Below are positions 49,658 through 57,773 of a stretch of 64,000 nucleotides of DNA, piece after piece (position 1 is the first letter of the stretch; each line of letters starts with the position of its first letter). The DNA lies in NCBI RefSeq assembly GCF_003096595.1, contig NZ_QEKO01000004.1, positions 248,001 through 312,000 of the forward strand, read 5' to 3'. Under the pieces are notes generated by a model that made no database searches, was not told the origin of the DNA, and saw nothing but the letters and a program-made list of their open reading frames with translations. The DNA comes from Pusillimonas noertemannii (GTDB lineage: Bacteria > Pseudomonadota > Gammaproteobacteria > Burkholderiales > Burkholderiaceae_B). Both the position numbers and the translations under genes were made by a program.

Positions 49658-51091
49658 TTACTCCTGATTGGCTTCTGGACCCCACTGCGACCCCGGGCCG
49701 GCATAGGGGTTCCAGCCGCTGTTTCCGCCAAGCGCCGCGGGCATTGTGTCGAGCGCACGAATGGGAACGTTCAGCACCTCGGGTGCACTGAACGTTGACT
49801 GCAGGATCTGACGCCCCTTGGATACCCGGGCCTGCAAGTCGGGATGATCGGCCGCCACCACGACAGGCGTCACGAATATGGCAAGCTCGGTTTCACTATG
49901 CTGGAAGCGCGTCGAGCTGAACAGGCGCCCCAGTATCGGCACATCGCCGAGGCCCGGTACCTTGCTGACGTTGCGCGATTCGTCTCGCGAGAGAAACCCC
50001 GCCATGACCAAGGTCTGCCCCGACCTGACATTGAATTCCGTCGAAGCCCGCCGCGTCTTGAGCGAAGGCCCGGTAGGCACGGACAATGCGCTGTCGATGG
50101 AACTGACCTCGACTTCGATGTGCGAGCGCACTGCGCCGTTGCGTTCGATCTGCGGCGTGATGCGCAGGGACACGCCATAAGGCTTGAATGCCGTACTCGT
50201 GTTGCCGTTCGCGTCCGTTGTAGAGTATGGGACTTCTCCGCCGGCAAGAAACTCGGCCGTTGCACCGCTGCGCGCCAACAATTGGGGCTGGGCCAGCACC
50301 ACTGCCCTGCCGGTCTGCGCCATGGCGTTGATCCGGGCCGAAAGTAGCGCATTCACGCCGAAGTAGCCGGCGACGGCGGCGGCCGGGCCCGGTATGGGCA
50401 TGGGCGATGGCTCGCCGGCCGAGCCGGGGCGCTCGTCCCAGCGACGCGTGCCGGCGTCCCAGGCCAGCCCGGCGAACATCCCGCCGTCGCTCTCGGCATT
50501 CCATCGCACTCCAAGCTCTTGAAGCTGCGTGCGAGGCACTTCGACCACCTGGACGTCGAGCAGCACCATGCGGTCCCAGCCGATCTGCCCGGTAAAGTCG
50601 ACCAGTTGTGGATATCGCTGGCCAAGCTGGGCCAGGCGCTCGCGATCGGCGTCGGACAGATCGTCGCCCTCGACAATGAGCTTGTCGCCGACACTGGAAA
50701 CGCGGGCGTTGGGAATGCGCTCGAGCACCGCGCGCAACTCTTGCTGAAGGCGACGGGCGCCTTCGGGTGCGACCTCGACATCGAAGCGCCGGCGCAGCCC
50801 GTCTTCGGACCACACCTGCAGCACCGTCGAGCCTTCACTCCGTGCAAAGACGATGACTTCTTTTTCTTCTGTCGTAATCGCGTTGATTACCTGACCATCC
50901 CCGACCGCTACCCTCGCCACGTCGGGAACCGCCAATACCTTCAGCTCGCCGACCTGAAGGCTTAGAAGCTGTTCGCCCGCCGCGCCCACGGGCCCAGCCT
51001 GCAGGCACGCAAGTGCAAGAAACACGGACAGGCCAAGGACTCGACGCGGCGGCACGCATGGACACAGGCAACAGAGGAAGAGATGAAGCAT
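49658..51091 (-). CDS. rcpA: Tad outer-membrane secretin RcpA/CpaC
   Basis: A 477-residue secretin with a signal peptide (cleavage likely after VGA near 37). The N-terminal BON/STN-like part (about 40-190) includes LSLQVGELKVLAVPDVARV and VEGDDLSDADRERLAQL. The secretin core follows: FGVNALLSARINAMAQTGRAVVL, VPYSTTDANGN, and the C-terminal GLGDVPILGRLFSS with FVTPVVV. It should form the outer-membrane pore through which the pilus passes. The gene starts 8 bp after cpaB ends. The last ~60 residues (Gly/Pro-rich) are extra. Confidence 0.92.
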   Translation of the reverse strand: MLHLFLCCLCPCVPPRRVLGLSVFLALACLQAGPVGAAGEQLLSLQVGELKVLAVPDVARVAVGDGQVINAITTEEKEVIVFARSEGSTVLQVWSEDGLRRRFDVEVAPEGARRLQQELRAVLERIPNARVSSVGDKLIVEGDDLSDADRERLAQLGQRYPQLVDFTGQIGWDRMVLLDVQVVEVPRTQLQELGVRWNAESDGGMFAGLAWDAGTRRWDERPGSAGEPSPMPIPGPAAAVAGYFGVNALLSARINAMAQTGRAVVLAQPQLLARSGATAEFLAGGEVPYSTTDANGNTSTAFKPYGVSLRITPQIERNGAVRSHIEVEVSSIDSALSVPTGPSLKTRRASTEFNVRSGQTLVMAGFLSRDESRNVSKVPGLGDVPILGRLFSSTRFQHSETELAIFVTPVVVAADHPDLQARVSKGRQILQSTFSAPEVLNVPIRALDTMPAALGGNSGWNPYAGPGSQWGPEANQE

Positions 51092-51099
51092 GCAGCCGC

Positions 51100-52047
51100 C
51101 TATGGCCTGTCGGATTGCGGGTCGGAATCGAGGCTCGACAGGCCCAAGTCGGGCCGGGCATTCAGCCAGGCGCTGACGAGCTCGGGAGCATGCGGCAGGT
51201 CGAACAAGCCAGCCACGGGCGCCGCATCGGAGGGTGGACGCGGGCTCGGCAACCGGCTTACAGGCCTGTCTCCGTAGATGACCGGTGCCGGCTCAGCCGC
51301 CCGAGGCGCTACAGGCGCTGAAGCGACGCCAAGCAGGCTGGCCAGGTCGCCCCGCGAGGCGCGCTGGGTGGACAGGGCGTCGTCCGAGCGGCGCAGCAGC
51401 GCGGTGATGGTTCCTCCTTGGCGCGCGGCAACGAGCTTGACGGCATCTTCGGGCGCGGTATCTAGCGTTACCGTCGAGTAGCCGTAGGCGCCGCCCTGTT
51501 CGGTTCCGTCGGTGGCCGTGCCTGTGGCCAGCACCAGCACGCCCTGCAGCAGCGGCGCCGTAATGCGTTTCCCTTGATGGTCGAACGAGACATACAGATC
51601 GATGAGGTCGCCGGGCTCGAGCAAGCCCGAAGCGGAATTGATGGCGTCGATGGGCATGGTGATGGCACGGCGACCCTCGCCCAGCCGGGCCGAGAACGGC
51701 AGGCCCTGCTCGGCGACCGCATGGGCGGCAAGCACGGCATCGCCCGCGCGCAGCGGCGTTTTCAGGAGGCGTCCTTCAAGCACGGCATAGGCCTCTGGCG
51801 CAACACTGTCGCTGGCTGCAAGGCCCGCCGGAAAGCTTCGCACGGCCAGATGGTCGCTGCTGAGGCGGATGCCGGCCGGCAGGTCGTAGGCGGCCACTAC
51901 CCGCTGCACCGTGGGCACCCGCGCCTGAGCCTCGATCTGATGGATACGCCCCTGTATGTGCTGGCGCGCCGCCCACATGGCGACAAGACCCGCGCCCACG
52001 GCAATGGCCAGCATGATGCAGGAACGTCTATCGAGCGGCATGCGCAT
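51100..52047 (-). CDS. cpaB: Tad pilus protein RcpC/CpaB
   Basis: A 315-residue protein of the Flp pilus assembly CpaB/RcpC family. One N-terminal membrane segment (IMLAIAVGAGLVAMWAA) is followed by a SAF domain (VVAAYDLPAGIRLSSDHLAVR) and the CpaB region with MPIDAINSASGLLEPGDLIDL and YGYSTVTLDTAPEDAVKLV. It is thought to act in the periplasm with the secretin. The ATG at 52047 follows GGAGG; an upstream ATG at 52068 would give a 4-bp overlap with the preceding gene and cannot be excluded. Confidence 0.88.
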   Translation of the reverse strand: MRMPLDRRSCIMLAIAVGAGLVAMWAARQHIQGRIHQIEAQARVPTVQRVVAAYDLPAGIRLSSDHLAVRSFPAGLAASDSVAPEAYAVLEGRLLKTPLRAGDAVLAAHAVAEQGLPFSARLGEGRRAITMPIDAINSASGLLEPGDLIDLYVSFDHQGKRITAPLLQGVLVLATGTATDGTEQGGAYGYSTVTLDTAPEDAVKLVAARQGGTITALLRRSDDALSTQRASRGDLASLLGVASAPVAPRAAEPAPVIYGDRPVSRLPSPRPPSDAAPVAGLFDLPHAPELVSAWLNARPDLGLSSLDSDPQSDRP

Positions 52048-52064
52048 GGCGTCCTCCGGAAATT

Positions 52065-52811
52065 TCATTCAGATAGATTGACCAGGACAGCGTCCGCGCC
52101 GCCCAGGGCGGCATGAACGGGAAATACGTCGATGCGCGGGCCGGCTGGCCGTACGCCGGCGGAGCGTGCTGTCCAGCTGTGCGCGCCCGTGCGCTGCCAT
52201 CGCGACTCGGCCAGGCGACGGTCCAGCGCTTCGACAAACACATCGAAAGATCGATGAGGTATGTGAACGCTTTGCAGCATCGGCCTGCCGTCCGCCGAGG
52301 AAGCCTGGCTGAACACAAAGCGCGCGTTCTGGGCAAGCCAGGAAGCCAGAAAACCCTGTCCCGCAGCCTTTGGCCCGGAAGCGGCATCGAGCGGCAATGC
52401 CGAGACCATGCCCCGGACCAGCCCATGCCGCGCCTCGAGCTGCGCAACCCAGTGGAGACCGGCATCGACTCCGGACAACAGGATGGCCCCCGGCAAAGTG
52501 GTGATTCTTTGAAAGCGCTTTTCGTGTCGCGCCATGAGCCTGGCCGCCTGTTCGAGAGGCAGCGCCGCCACGAAGCTTCGGGTACTGACCGGCAGGCCGG
52601 ACAAATGCATTTCGATCGGTTCAAACCAGGTGAAGGCCGATGTCGCGGCATGCGGAAAAGACAGGCGGCTATCGACCGACCCAAACGCGTGAGATGGGAT
52701 AAGAAGGGCCGTCGCCATGGTCAAGACCACAATGAGCCGACGGGCCGCGAGTTGACGCTGGCCCCTACAGACACCGCAAATACTGAGAATGGCACTGGCA
52801 TGATGGTTCAC
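52065..52811 (-). CDS. Secreted protein of unknown function in the tad cluster
   Basis: A 248-residue protein whose most plausible start is a GTG at 52811 preceded by an ideal AGGAGGT; later ATG at 52718 would leave little signal. A signal peptide follows (RRLIVVLTMATALLIPSHAF). The mature part has no recognised domain. Features visible are GMVSALPLDAASGP, FVFSQASSADGRPMLQSVHI and a Trp-rich C-terminus. It lies 49 bp downstream of the TadE-like gene and directly upstream of cpaB, so a periplasmic pilus-assembly role (the slot of an RcpB- or TadD-like accessory) is possible but not supported by sequence. Confidence 0.7.
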   Translation of the reverse strand: MNHHASAILSICGVCRGQRQLAARRLIVVLTMATALLIPSHAFGSVDSRLSFPHAATSAFTWFEPIEMHLSGLPVSTRSFVAALPLEQAARLMARHEKRFQRITTLPGAILLSGVDAGLHWVAQLEARHGLVRGMVSALPLDAASGPKAAGQGFLASWLAQNARFVFSQASSADGRPMLQSVHIPHRSFDVFVEALDRRLAESRWQRTGAHSWTARSAGVRPAGPRIDVFPVHAALGGADAVLVNLSE

Positions 52812-52860
52812 GAACGACCTCCTGTGGGAAGACCCATTGCTCTTGCTCCGAAACGAATGC

Positions 52861-53673
52861 TCAAGGCTGCTCGCCCGCAAAGAGATGCCGCCCAGGCACT
52901 TGGCCCGCCCAATCGCCAAGCCAGTCGAATGTGGGCCGGGGCCGGCTCCAGCCTGCATCCACGGGACTCATCAGGGAAGAAATCTGCCGGCCCAGACCAT
53001 AAGCCTGCTGTGCCGGCTCGTTCCAGGCCAGGGCTGACCCTGCCACCCTTTGCTGCACCGAATCGTCATCCGAGGCATGTCCCGCCGCCGTCGCAATGGA
53101 CGTATGACGCAATAGCTTCGGATAGGCCTGATCGAAGTCGCGCAGGGCAGACATGAAGCCGGCTTTTCCGCCTCCGTCGGCGCCTGGCGCCCCGGGAAGC
53201 TCGATCGCGACACGGGCATCGACGATGCCGGTATCGGCCAGTTTCCACTGACTGCGCAGCGTTGCCGCGAAAGCAACGTCTTGGCCAGGTTGTGCATGCG
53301 CGTCAAGCTGCGGCCCACGCTCGACTCCGAGCCGGACGTGCGCGCCACGGTCACTGAACAGCAGCTTGCCCTTTCGGTCGGCCCAGCGGTGAAGCGATGT
53401 GCCGAAAAAATGCCGCTGGACCATTTCGGCCGACACCGGCACGCCGCGTGCTTCGGCAAATGCGATATAGCGACTGGCATGCGTGGCCTGCAAGGCGATG
53501 TCCTGGAAACGACCGAGCCAGGCGATTGCCGCCCACACCAGCAACAAGGCGCTAAACGCAACCAGCGCCTCTGCCAGGGCTTGCCCTGCCTGTGCATGGC
53601 CTCGCAACCGCGAAAAAAGCAGTTTCCGTGCGCGAGGAGACCGGGCTTGCGCGGCTGACGCTTGCCTGTTCAT
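52861..53673 (-). CDS. TadE-like minor pseudopilin
   Basis: A 270-residue protein with a TadE-type N-terminus: a basic leader, then [21 protein letters not shown] containing the Glu typical of class III prepilins and a single membrane helix, then a largely extracytoplasmic domain. It lacks strong motifs after that. The ATG overlaps the TadG-like stop by 4 bp. TadE and TadF are minor pilins or anchors of Flp pili and are processed by a prepilin peptidase; no such peptidase is in the window. Product length is long for TadE, so it may be a divergent minor pilin. Confidence 0.72.
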
Positions 53674-54965
53674 GGCGCCTCCGCCCCGGACAAGGCCCGA
53701 TCGCTGGAACGCAACCTTGCCTGCCAGAACGGGTGAAAGAGGTTGGCCCGTTCAAAGCTTCGGTCGGCCCTTTCTCCGGGCCTGGCGAAGAAGGTCTCGG
53801 CAGCGCTGCGCGTGGTGATGGTGATGCCTTCGGGTCCGGCGCGCCGCAGTCTCAGGCTGAAACCCATGGGTGCCGCAGAAGCGCCTTCGGCGACGTCGAA
53901 ATAATCGGGCAAGCCCAGCGACCGCCAATGCGGCCTTGCCGCGACTGCGCGAGAGTTGGCCAGGGGATTGGCATCGCCCGAGAAGATGTCCCAGTCGGTG
54001 GCCTCTTGCACCCATCGCCAGAAGTCCTGAGAGGAAAAATCGTCTGGAGGGTTCTCGACATGGGGTGAGTCGGTGCGCTGCTCGCGCGCGGTGGGGATCC
54101 AACCCCAGCCCATGGCGTATTCGCGAAAGTAACAACCTATCCAGCGATTGGAGCGCAAAGCATGGAAGGATTGCGTGTCGATGGACTGCCAGACACCGGT
54201 TTGGTCGAGTTGTGTCTGCCCCCGGCGGCGAAGTTCGTGCCGCCGCGCAGGACAGCGCGCCTGTACGGGCCAGGGGTTGCGCGCCGTATGGTTGCGCGGC
54301 GACAGAAAGTCGTAACGCCCCGCCACGTTACGGACGAACGATGCCAGGTGGCGGCCGCCGGCATGCAGCTGGATGGAGCCAGGCCAATCGTCGTGCTCGA
54401 CTTCCAACGAGGAAGATTCACCGTGATAATGACGGCGCAACACCTGCTGCATGGCCTGGTACCGCGCCTGCGGCAGGGTGTTGACGATGTCGTGCTGGAC
54501 TGCGCCCAAGACATGGTGCACGAGCCTGTCGTGCTCGGTATGCGCCAAGGCCAGCTTGCCGGGAGTTTGTGCCAACGACTCCAGGCCGTTCGCACTCTTG
54601 GCGGCGGCATAGGCAGACCCGTGCCCCGCGCCGAACAGCATGGCAATAAGATACACAGGAGGATTTCCCGTTGTGGCCTGGCGGGATTCGGCACCGCCCA
54701 GAAAGGCCCAGGTGCCCAATGTGACGAGGTGCGCCATGGCCACCTGGTGGCCCACTTGCGAGCGGTTCAGCAAGGCCAGCATGTTCAGGGCTCGCGCCTG
54801 CACCAGCGCCCCGCTGTAGGCCGCCGCGTCAAGTCCATGAAGCTGTCGTGCCTTGGCGGCTACCATCTGCCCGGTTGCAAAGTAGCGCACAAGCACCACA
54901 GAGGCAACGGCAGCCAGCAACATGCCCCAGACCAGTGCCTGGCCGCCCTGCTGCTGCGGGTTCAT
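53670..54965 (-). CDS. TadG-like pilus-associated protein
   Basis: A 431-residue protein beginning [20 protein letters not shown], a short leader and single hydrophobic helix of the TadE/TadG type, then a ~400-residue periplasmic region rich in His and Trp. TadG anchors the pilus fibre in other systems. Homology is visible only in the N-terminal helix. The ATG overlaps the flp-like stop by 4 bp and the stop overlaps the TadE-like start by 4 bp, placing it firmly in the pilus operon. Confidence 0.68.
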
Positions 54966-55228
54966 TGCCCCACCCCCGCGTTGCCGGTAAATGACTTAAG
55001 GCTTTTTGCCGCTGTCTGGCCCGCGGCCGTCTCGGAAGCGGCCTGCGCCGCCTGGCTTTGCGCGGTGCCGTCTTCGCCCGCCAGTTCACGTGCCATGGCT
55101 GCTGTCTGGGAGCGCACGACCTGGCCGAACAACTGATACACGGCGATGGCCGCCACGGCGACAAGGGCCACGATAATGATGTATTCGGTCATGCCTTGGC
55201 CGCGCTGGCGCGGATGGGCTTGCTGCAT
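54962..55228 (-). CDS. Flp-type IVb prepilin
   Basis: An 88-residue prepilin. A short basic leader (MQQAHPRQRG) precedes the cleavage site, then QGMTEYIIIVALVAVAAIAV: Gly at -1 with Glu5 and Tyr6 in the mature protein, the Flp hallmark, within a hydrophobic stretch. The C-terminal 50 residues are Ala/Thr/Gln-rich, longer than most Flp subunits. It is the first gene of the tad operon and has an ideal AAGGAGG before the ATG at 55228. That Shine-Dalgarno lies at the base of an RNA hairpin. A leaderless upstream extension of the frame is not coding. Confidence 0.85.
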   Translation of the reverse strand: MQQAHPRQRGQGMTEYIIIVALVAVAAIAVYQLFGQVVRSQTAAMARELAGEDGTAQSQAAQAASETAAGQTAAKSLKSFTGNAGVGQ

Positions 55229-55237
55229 GGTCGCCTC

Positions 55238-55259
55238 CTTTGTCCGGTCGTGGACAAAG
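55238..55259 (-). promoter_or_regulatory. RNA hairpin adjoining the flp Shine-Dalgarno
   Basis: In the transcript CTTTGTCC pairs with GGACAAAG (perfect 8-bp stem, 6-nt loop), and the 3' arm runs directly into GAGGCGACC-ATG. Its last bases are part of the AAAGGAGG ribosome-binding site, so folding would limit ribosome access. No terminator T-tract follows. This could regulate pilin output. Confidence 0.45.
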
Positions 55260-55410
55260 TCTCGCTTCCGCCCGCCAAAGGCACAATTCGCAGATACCGA
55301 CACGGACCAAATCGCGCAGCCGCCTCGAAACTGCTCGAAGCCTCGAGCCGCGGCCCTGCCCCCGGGGGCACGAGCAATATGCCATGCCTGCCCCAGACCT
55401 CCACGCAAAA

Positions 55411-55441
55411 ACACCGGGGCCGGCAAAGCCGGCCCCGGTGT
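55411..55441 (-). terminator. Intrinsic terminator after the entericidin-like gene
   Basis: ACACCGGGGCCGGC and its exact complement form a 14-bp stem around three bases, bounded by A4 and T4/T5 tracts. Read on the minus strand it ends the hem/ppa/entericidin direction, 34 bp past the stop at 55475, and separates it from the tad operon. Confidence 0.88.
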
Positions 55442-55474
55442 TTTATGGGCTGGAACTACTGGATCAGCCGAACC

Positions 55475-55609
55475 TTACTTCGTCGACCTTTGCACGGCAT
55501 CGCCGGCCGCGGAAATGTCTTCACCGGCGCCGCGCACGGTGTTGGTGCAGCCCGCCGCCGCCAGGCAACCCAGGATCAGCAAGGACGACACAATTTTTTT
55601 TATAAGCAT
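55475..55609 (-). CDS. Entericidin A/B family small lipoprotein
   Basis: A 44-residue lipoprotein beginning MLIKKIVSSLLILGCLAAAG with the lipobox Cys at 21, then the mature CTNTVRGAGEDISAAGDAVQ helix typical of the entericidin EcnA/EcnB family. These small membrane peptides are linked to stress and stationary-phase lysis in enterics; their role elsewhere is unclear. The ATG at 55609 has an AAGGAGTT ribosome site. It lies 47 bp downstream of ppa and is followed by a strong terminator. Confidence 0.9.
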   Translation of the reverse strand: MLIKKIVSSLLILGCLAAAGCTNTVRGAGEDISAAGDAVQRSTK

Positions 55610-55656
55610 GGTGAACTCCTTAAAGGAAAAGACTGCTGTGCAACAGAAGTACGGAA

Positions 55657-56193
55657 TTATTTGCTGGAATCGGCATAGCGCTTGGCGCTGTCCAGGATTT
55701 CCTTGCGGGCCTCGTCGGCGTCGCCCCAGCCCTTTACCTTCACCCACTTGCCTTTTTCAAGGTCTTTGTAGTGCTCGAAAAAGTGCTGGATGCGGGCCAG
55801 GTCTTCTTCGGGCAGGTCTTGGGGCGACTTGATGTTGCGGTACGGCGGGTAGAGCTTGTCGACCGGCACCGCCAGCAGCTTGGCGTCGCCGCCCGCCTCG
55901 TCATCCATGTGCAGCACGCCGATGGCGCGGCAGCGCACGACGGCGCCAATCTGGATGGGAAAAGGCGCGACCACCAGCACGTCGGCCGGGTCGCCGTCGT
56001 CGGAGATGGTGTTGGGAATATAGCCGTAGTTGGCGGGGTAATGCATGGCGGCCAGCATGAAGCGGTCAACAAACACGGCGCCCGACTCTTTGTCGACCTC
56101 GTACTTGACGGGGTCGGAGTTCTGGGGAATTTCGACAATGACGTTGAATTCGTCGGGCAACTTGGCGCCGGCGGGGACGCGGTCTAGGCTCAT
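55657..56193 (-). CDS. ppa: Inorganic pyrophosphatase (family I)
   Basis: A 178-residue soluble family I pyrophosphatase hydrolysing PPi to two phosphates. The N-terminal [20 protein letters not shown], the [20 protein letters not shown] segment containing the metal-binding D-x-D-P-x-D signature, and the C-terminal [19 protein letters not shown] all match. The length is standard. It lies 39 bp downstream of hemY in the same direction; removing PPi helps drive biosynthesis, but its placement here is probably just co-transcription. Confidence 0.97.
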   Translation of the reverse strand: MSLDRVPAGAKLPDEFNVIVEIPQNSDPVKYEVDKESGAVFVDRFMLAAMHYPANYGYIPNTISDDGDPADVLVVAPFPIQIGAVVRCRAIGVLHMDDEAGGDAKLLAVPVDKLYPPYRNIKSPQDLPEEDLARIQHFFEHYKDLEKGKWVKVKGWGDADEARKEILDSAKRYADSSK

Positions 56194-56232
56194 GCTTTCA
56201 CTACCTTGATAAAAATTGAATGGTCGGGGAAA

Positions 56233-57771
56233 TCAGTCTCGGGGCTTGGATTCGGGCGGCTGCGAAGACACTGGCGCATGGCTGCGGGGTCGGTCGGAAG
56301 TCTGGCTCAGGTCGACGCCCGGAATCGGCGCGCTGTCGAAATATTCGTCCATGTCAGAGTCGCCGGACACCGGCACCGAGGCTGGCTGGGGCGGCGTACG
56401 GGGCTCGCCGGGCGAAGCGGACGGCAATGAGTCGTCGAAATAATCGGCGGCGCTGGCCGCAACCGGCGAAAACGGCTCGGCATCGATGGGCGCCGACATG
56501 GGCATGCTCTCGACATCGATCAGGGTGGGGTCGGCGCGGGTATCGGCGGCGGGCAGCACATTGCTGGTTTGCAGCACGGGCAGCACGCCCGCCACGCCCG
56601 AGGCCAGCCGCCAGTGCTTCATGGCGTCGGCTTCACGGCCAAGGCGGTCGTACAGGTTGCCCAGCAGCGCGTGGATGCGCACGTCGCTGCGTATCTTCAT
56701 GCTGCGTAGCAGGTAGCGCTCGCCGGGGCCCCACAATTGGCCGGTCAGGCACAGGTTGCCCAGGGCCGCCAGCAGGTCGGAGTTTTGCGGGTCGTTCCTG
56801 AGCCAGACCTCGGCCTTGGCCAGGCGGCGCGCCACGTGTTCGGGCGGGCATTGCGAATAGGCGTTGAGCAGTCGGGACTCGAGCCTGACGTTGAGCGCGG
56901 CCTCGAGCACCTTGCCGGCGGCTTCGACATCGCCCTGCCGCTCGTGGAAAGCAGCCGCGGCCAGGGCCACCTCGGGCAGGGTTCTTTCGTCGGACTTGAG
57001 CTCGCCCCACACTGCCTTGAACTCGTCGGGGTCGGCTACGCCGCCCAGCCGCACGGCCGCCGCGCTTTCTATAAGGGGCAGGGCCTTGGATTTGTCGATG
57101 ACGCCGCGGCGCAAAAGCGTGCGTGCCAGGTCGAACACGCGCTGGTGCTCGCCCAATTGGCGGTATGCCTTCAACAGCAGCTGGGCCGCGTGCGAATGCC
57201 TGGGGTTGCTGTCATACAGGGGCTGCAGCAGGGCCAGCGCCTCTTGGGGCCGGTTCTGCTCGAGCAGCATCTCGGCCGAGGCGGCCGCATGCGCTTCCTT
57301 CAGGCGGGTGTCGTTGCCGGCGGCCTGGCCGGCCAGGCGCAGGGCATCGTCGCGGCGCACATATTCGCCCAGATGATGGGAAGCCGTGGCCAGAGCCAGG
57401 CCCGCCAGCACCCGCGTGTTGGCGGACTTGCTGCGGCCCAGCAGCTTGGAAAGGCGCTGCTCGGCATCGGCATAGCGCCCTTCAAGCACGCTGATCCAGC
57501 CCGACTCGAGCAACTCGTGTTCTTTCTTGCGGCCGCGCAGGCCGCGCCACGAACGGAAGCGCTCGGGGCCCGAAACCAGCCAGGCGATCAGGCGCAGCGC
57601 CACATACAGCACCACGAAGGCGGCCAGCAGCAGCAGGACCGCAAATGTAAGCGAAAGCTCGATGCGCCAGGGCTGGGCAATGATCAACACATTGCCGCTG
57701 TGCTCGCGCAGCACCAGGGCCAGCGCCACGGCCAGGACCAGCAATACGCACATCCACAACCATGTTCTCAT
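56233..57771 (-). CDS. hemY: Haem biosynthesis-associated TPR protein HemY
   Basis: A 512-residue inner-membrane protein of the HemY-N/TPR family (not protoporphyrinogen oxidase). Two N-terminal membrane segments (about 4-22 and 42-66) are followed by YADAEQRLSKLLGRSKS and TPR-like helical repeats to about residue 400. The C-terminus (~405-512) is acidic and Pro-rich, with variable repeats of DYFDDSLPS type. It belongs to the conserved hemC-hemD-hemX-hemY set, and starts 2 bp after hemX ends. Its exact role in haem synthesis is not established. Confidence 0.93.
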   Translation of the reverse strand: MRTWLWMCVLLVLAVALALVLREHSGNVLIIAQPWRIELSLTFAVLLLLAAFVVLYVALRLIAWLVSGPERFRSWRGLRGRKKEHELLESGWISVLEGRYADAEQRLSKLLGRSKSANTRVLAGLALATASHHLGEYVRRDDALRLAGQAAGNDTRLKEAHAAASAEMLLEQNRPQEALALLQPLYDSNPRHSHAAQLLLKAYRQLGEHQRVFDLARTLLRRGVIDKSKALPLIESAAAVRLGGVADPDEFKAVWGELKSDERTLPEVALAAAAFHERQGDVEAAGKVLEAALNVRLESRLLNAYSQCPPEHVARRLAKAEVWLRNDPQNSDLLAALGNLCLTGQLWGPGERYLLRSMKIRSDVRIHALLGNLYDRLGREADAMKHWRLASGVAGVLPVLQTSNVLPAADTRADPTLIDVESMPMSAPIDAEPFSPVAASAADYFDDSLPSASPGEPRTPPQPASVPVSGDSDMDEYFDSAPIPGVDLSQTSDRPRSHAPVSSQPPESKPRD

Positions 57772-57773
57772 GG

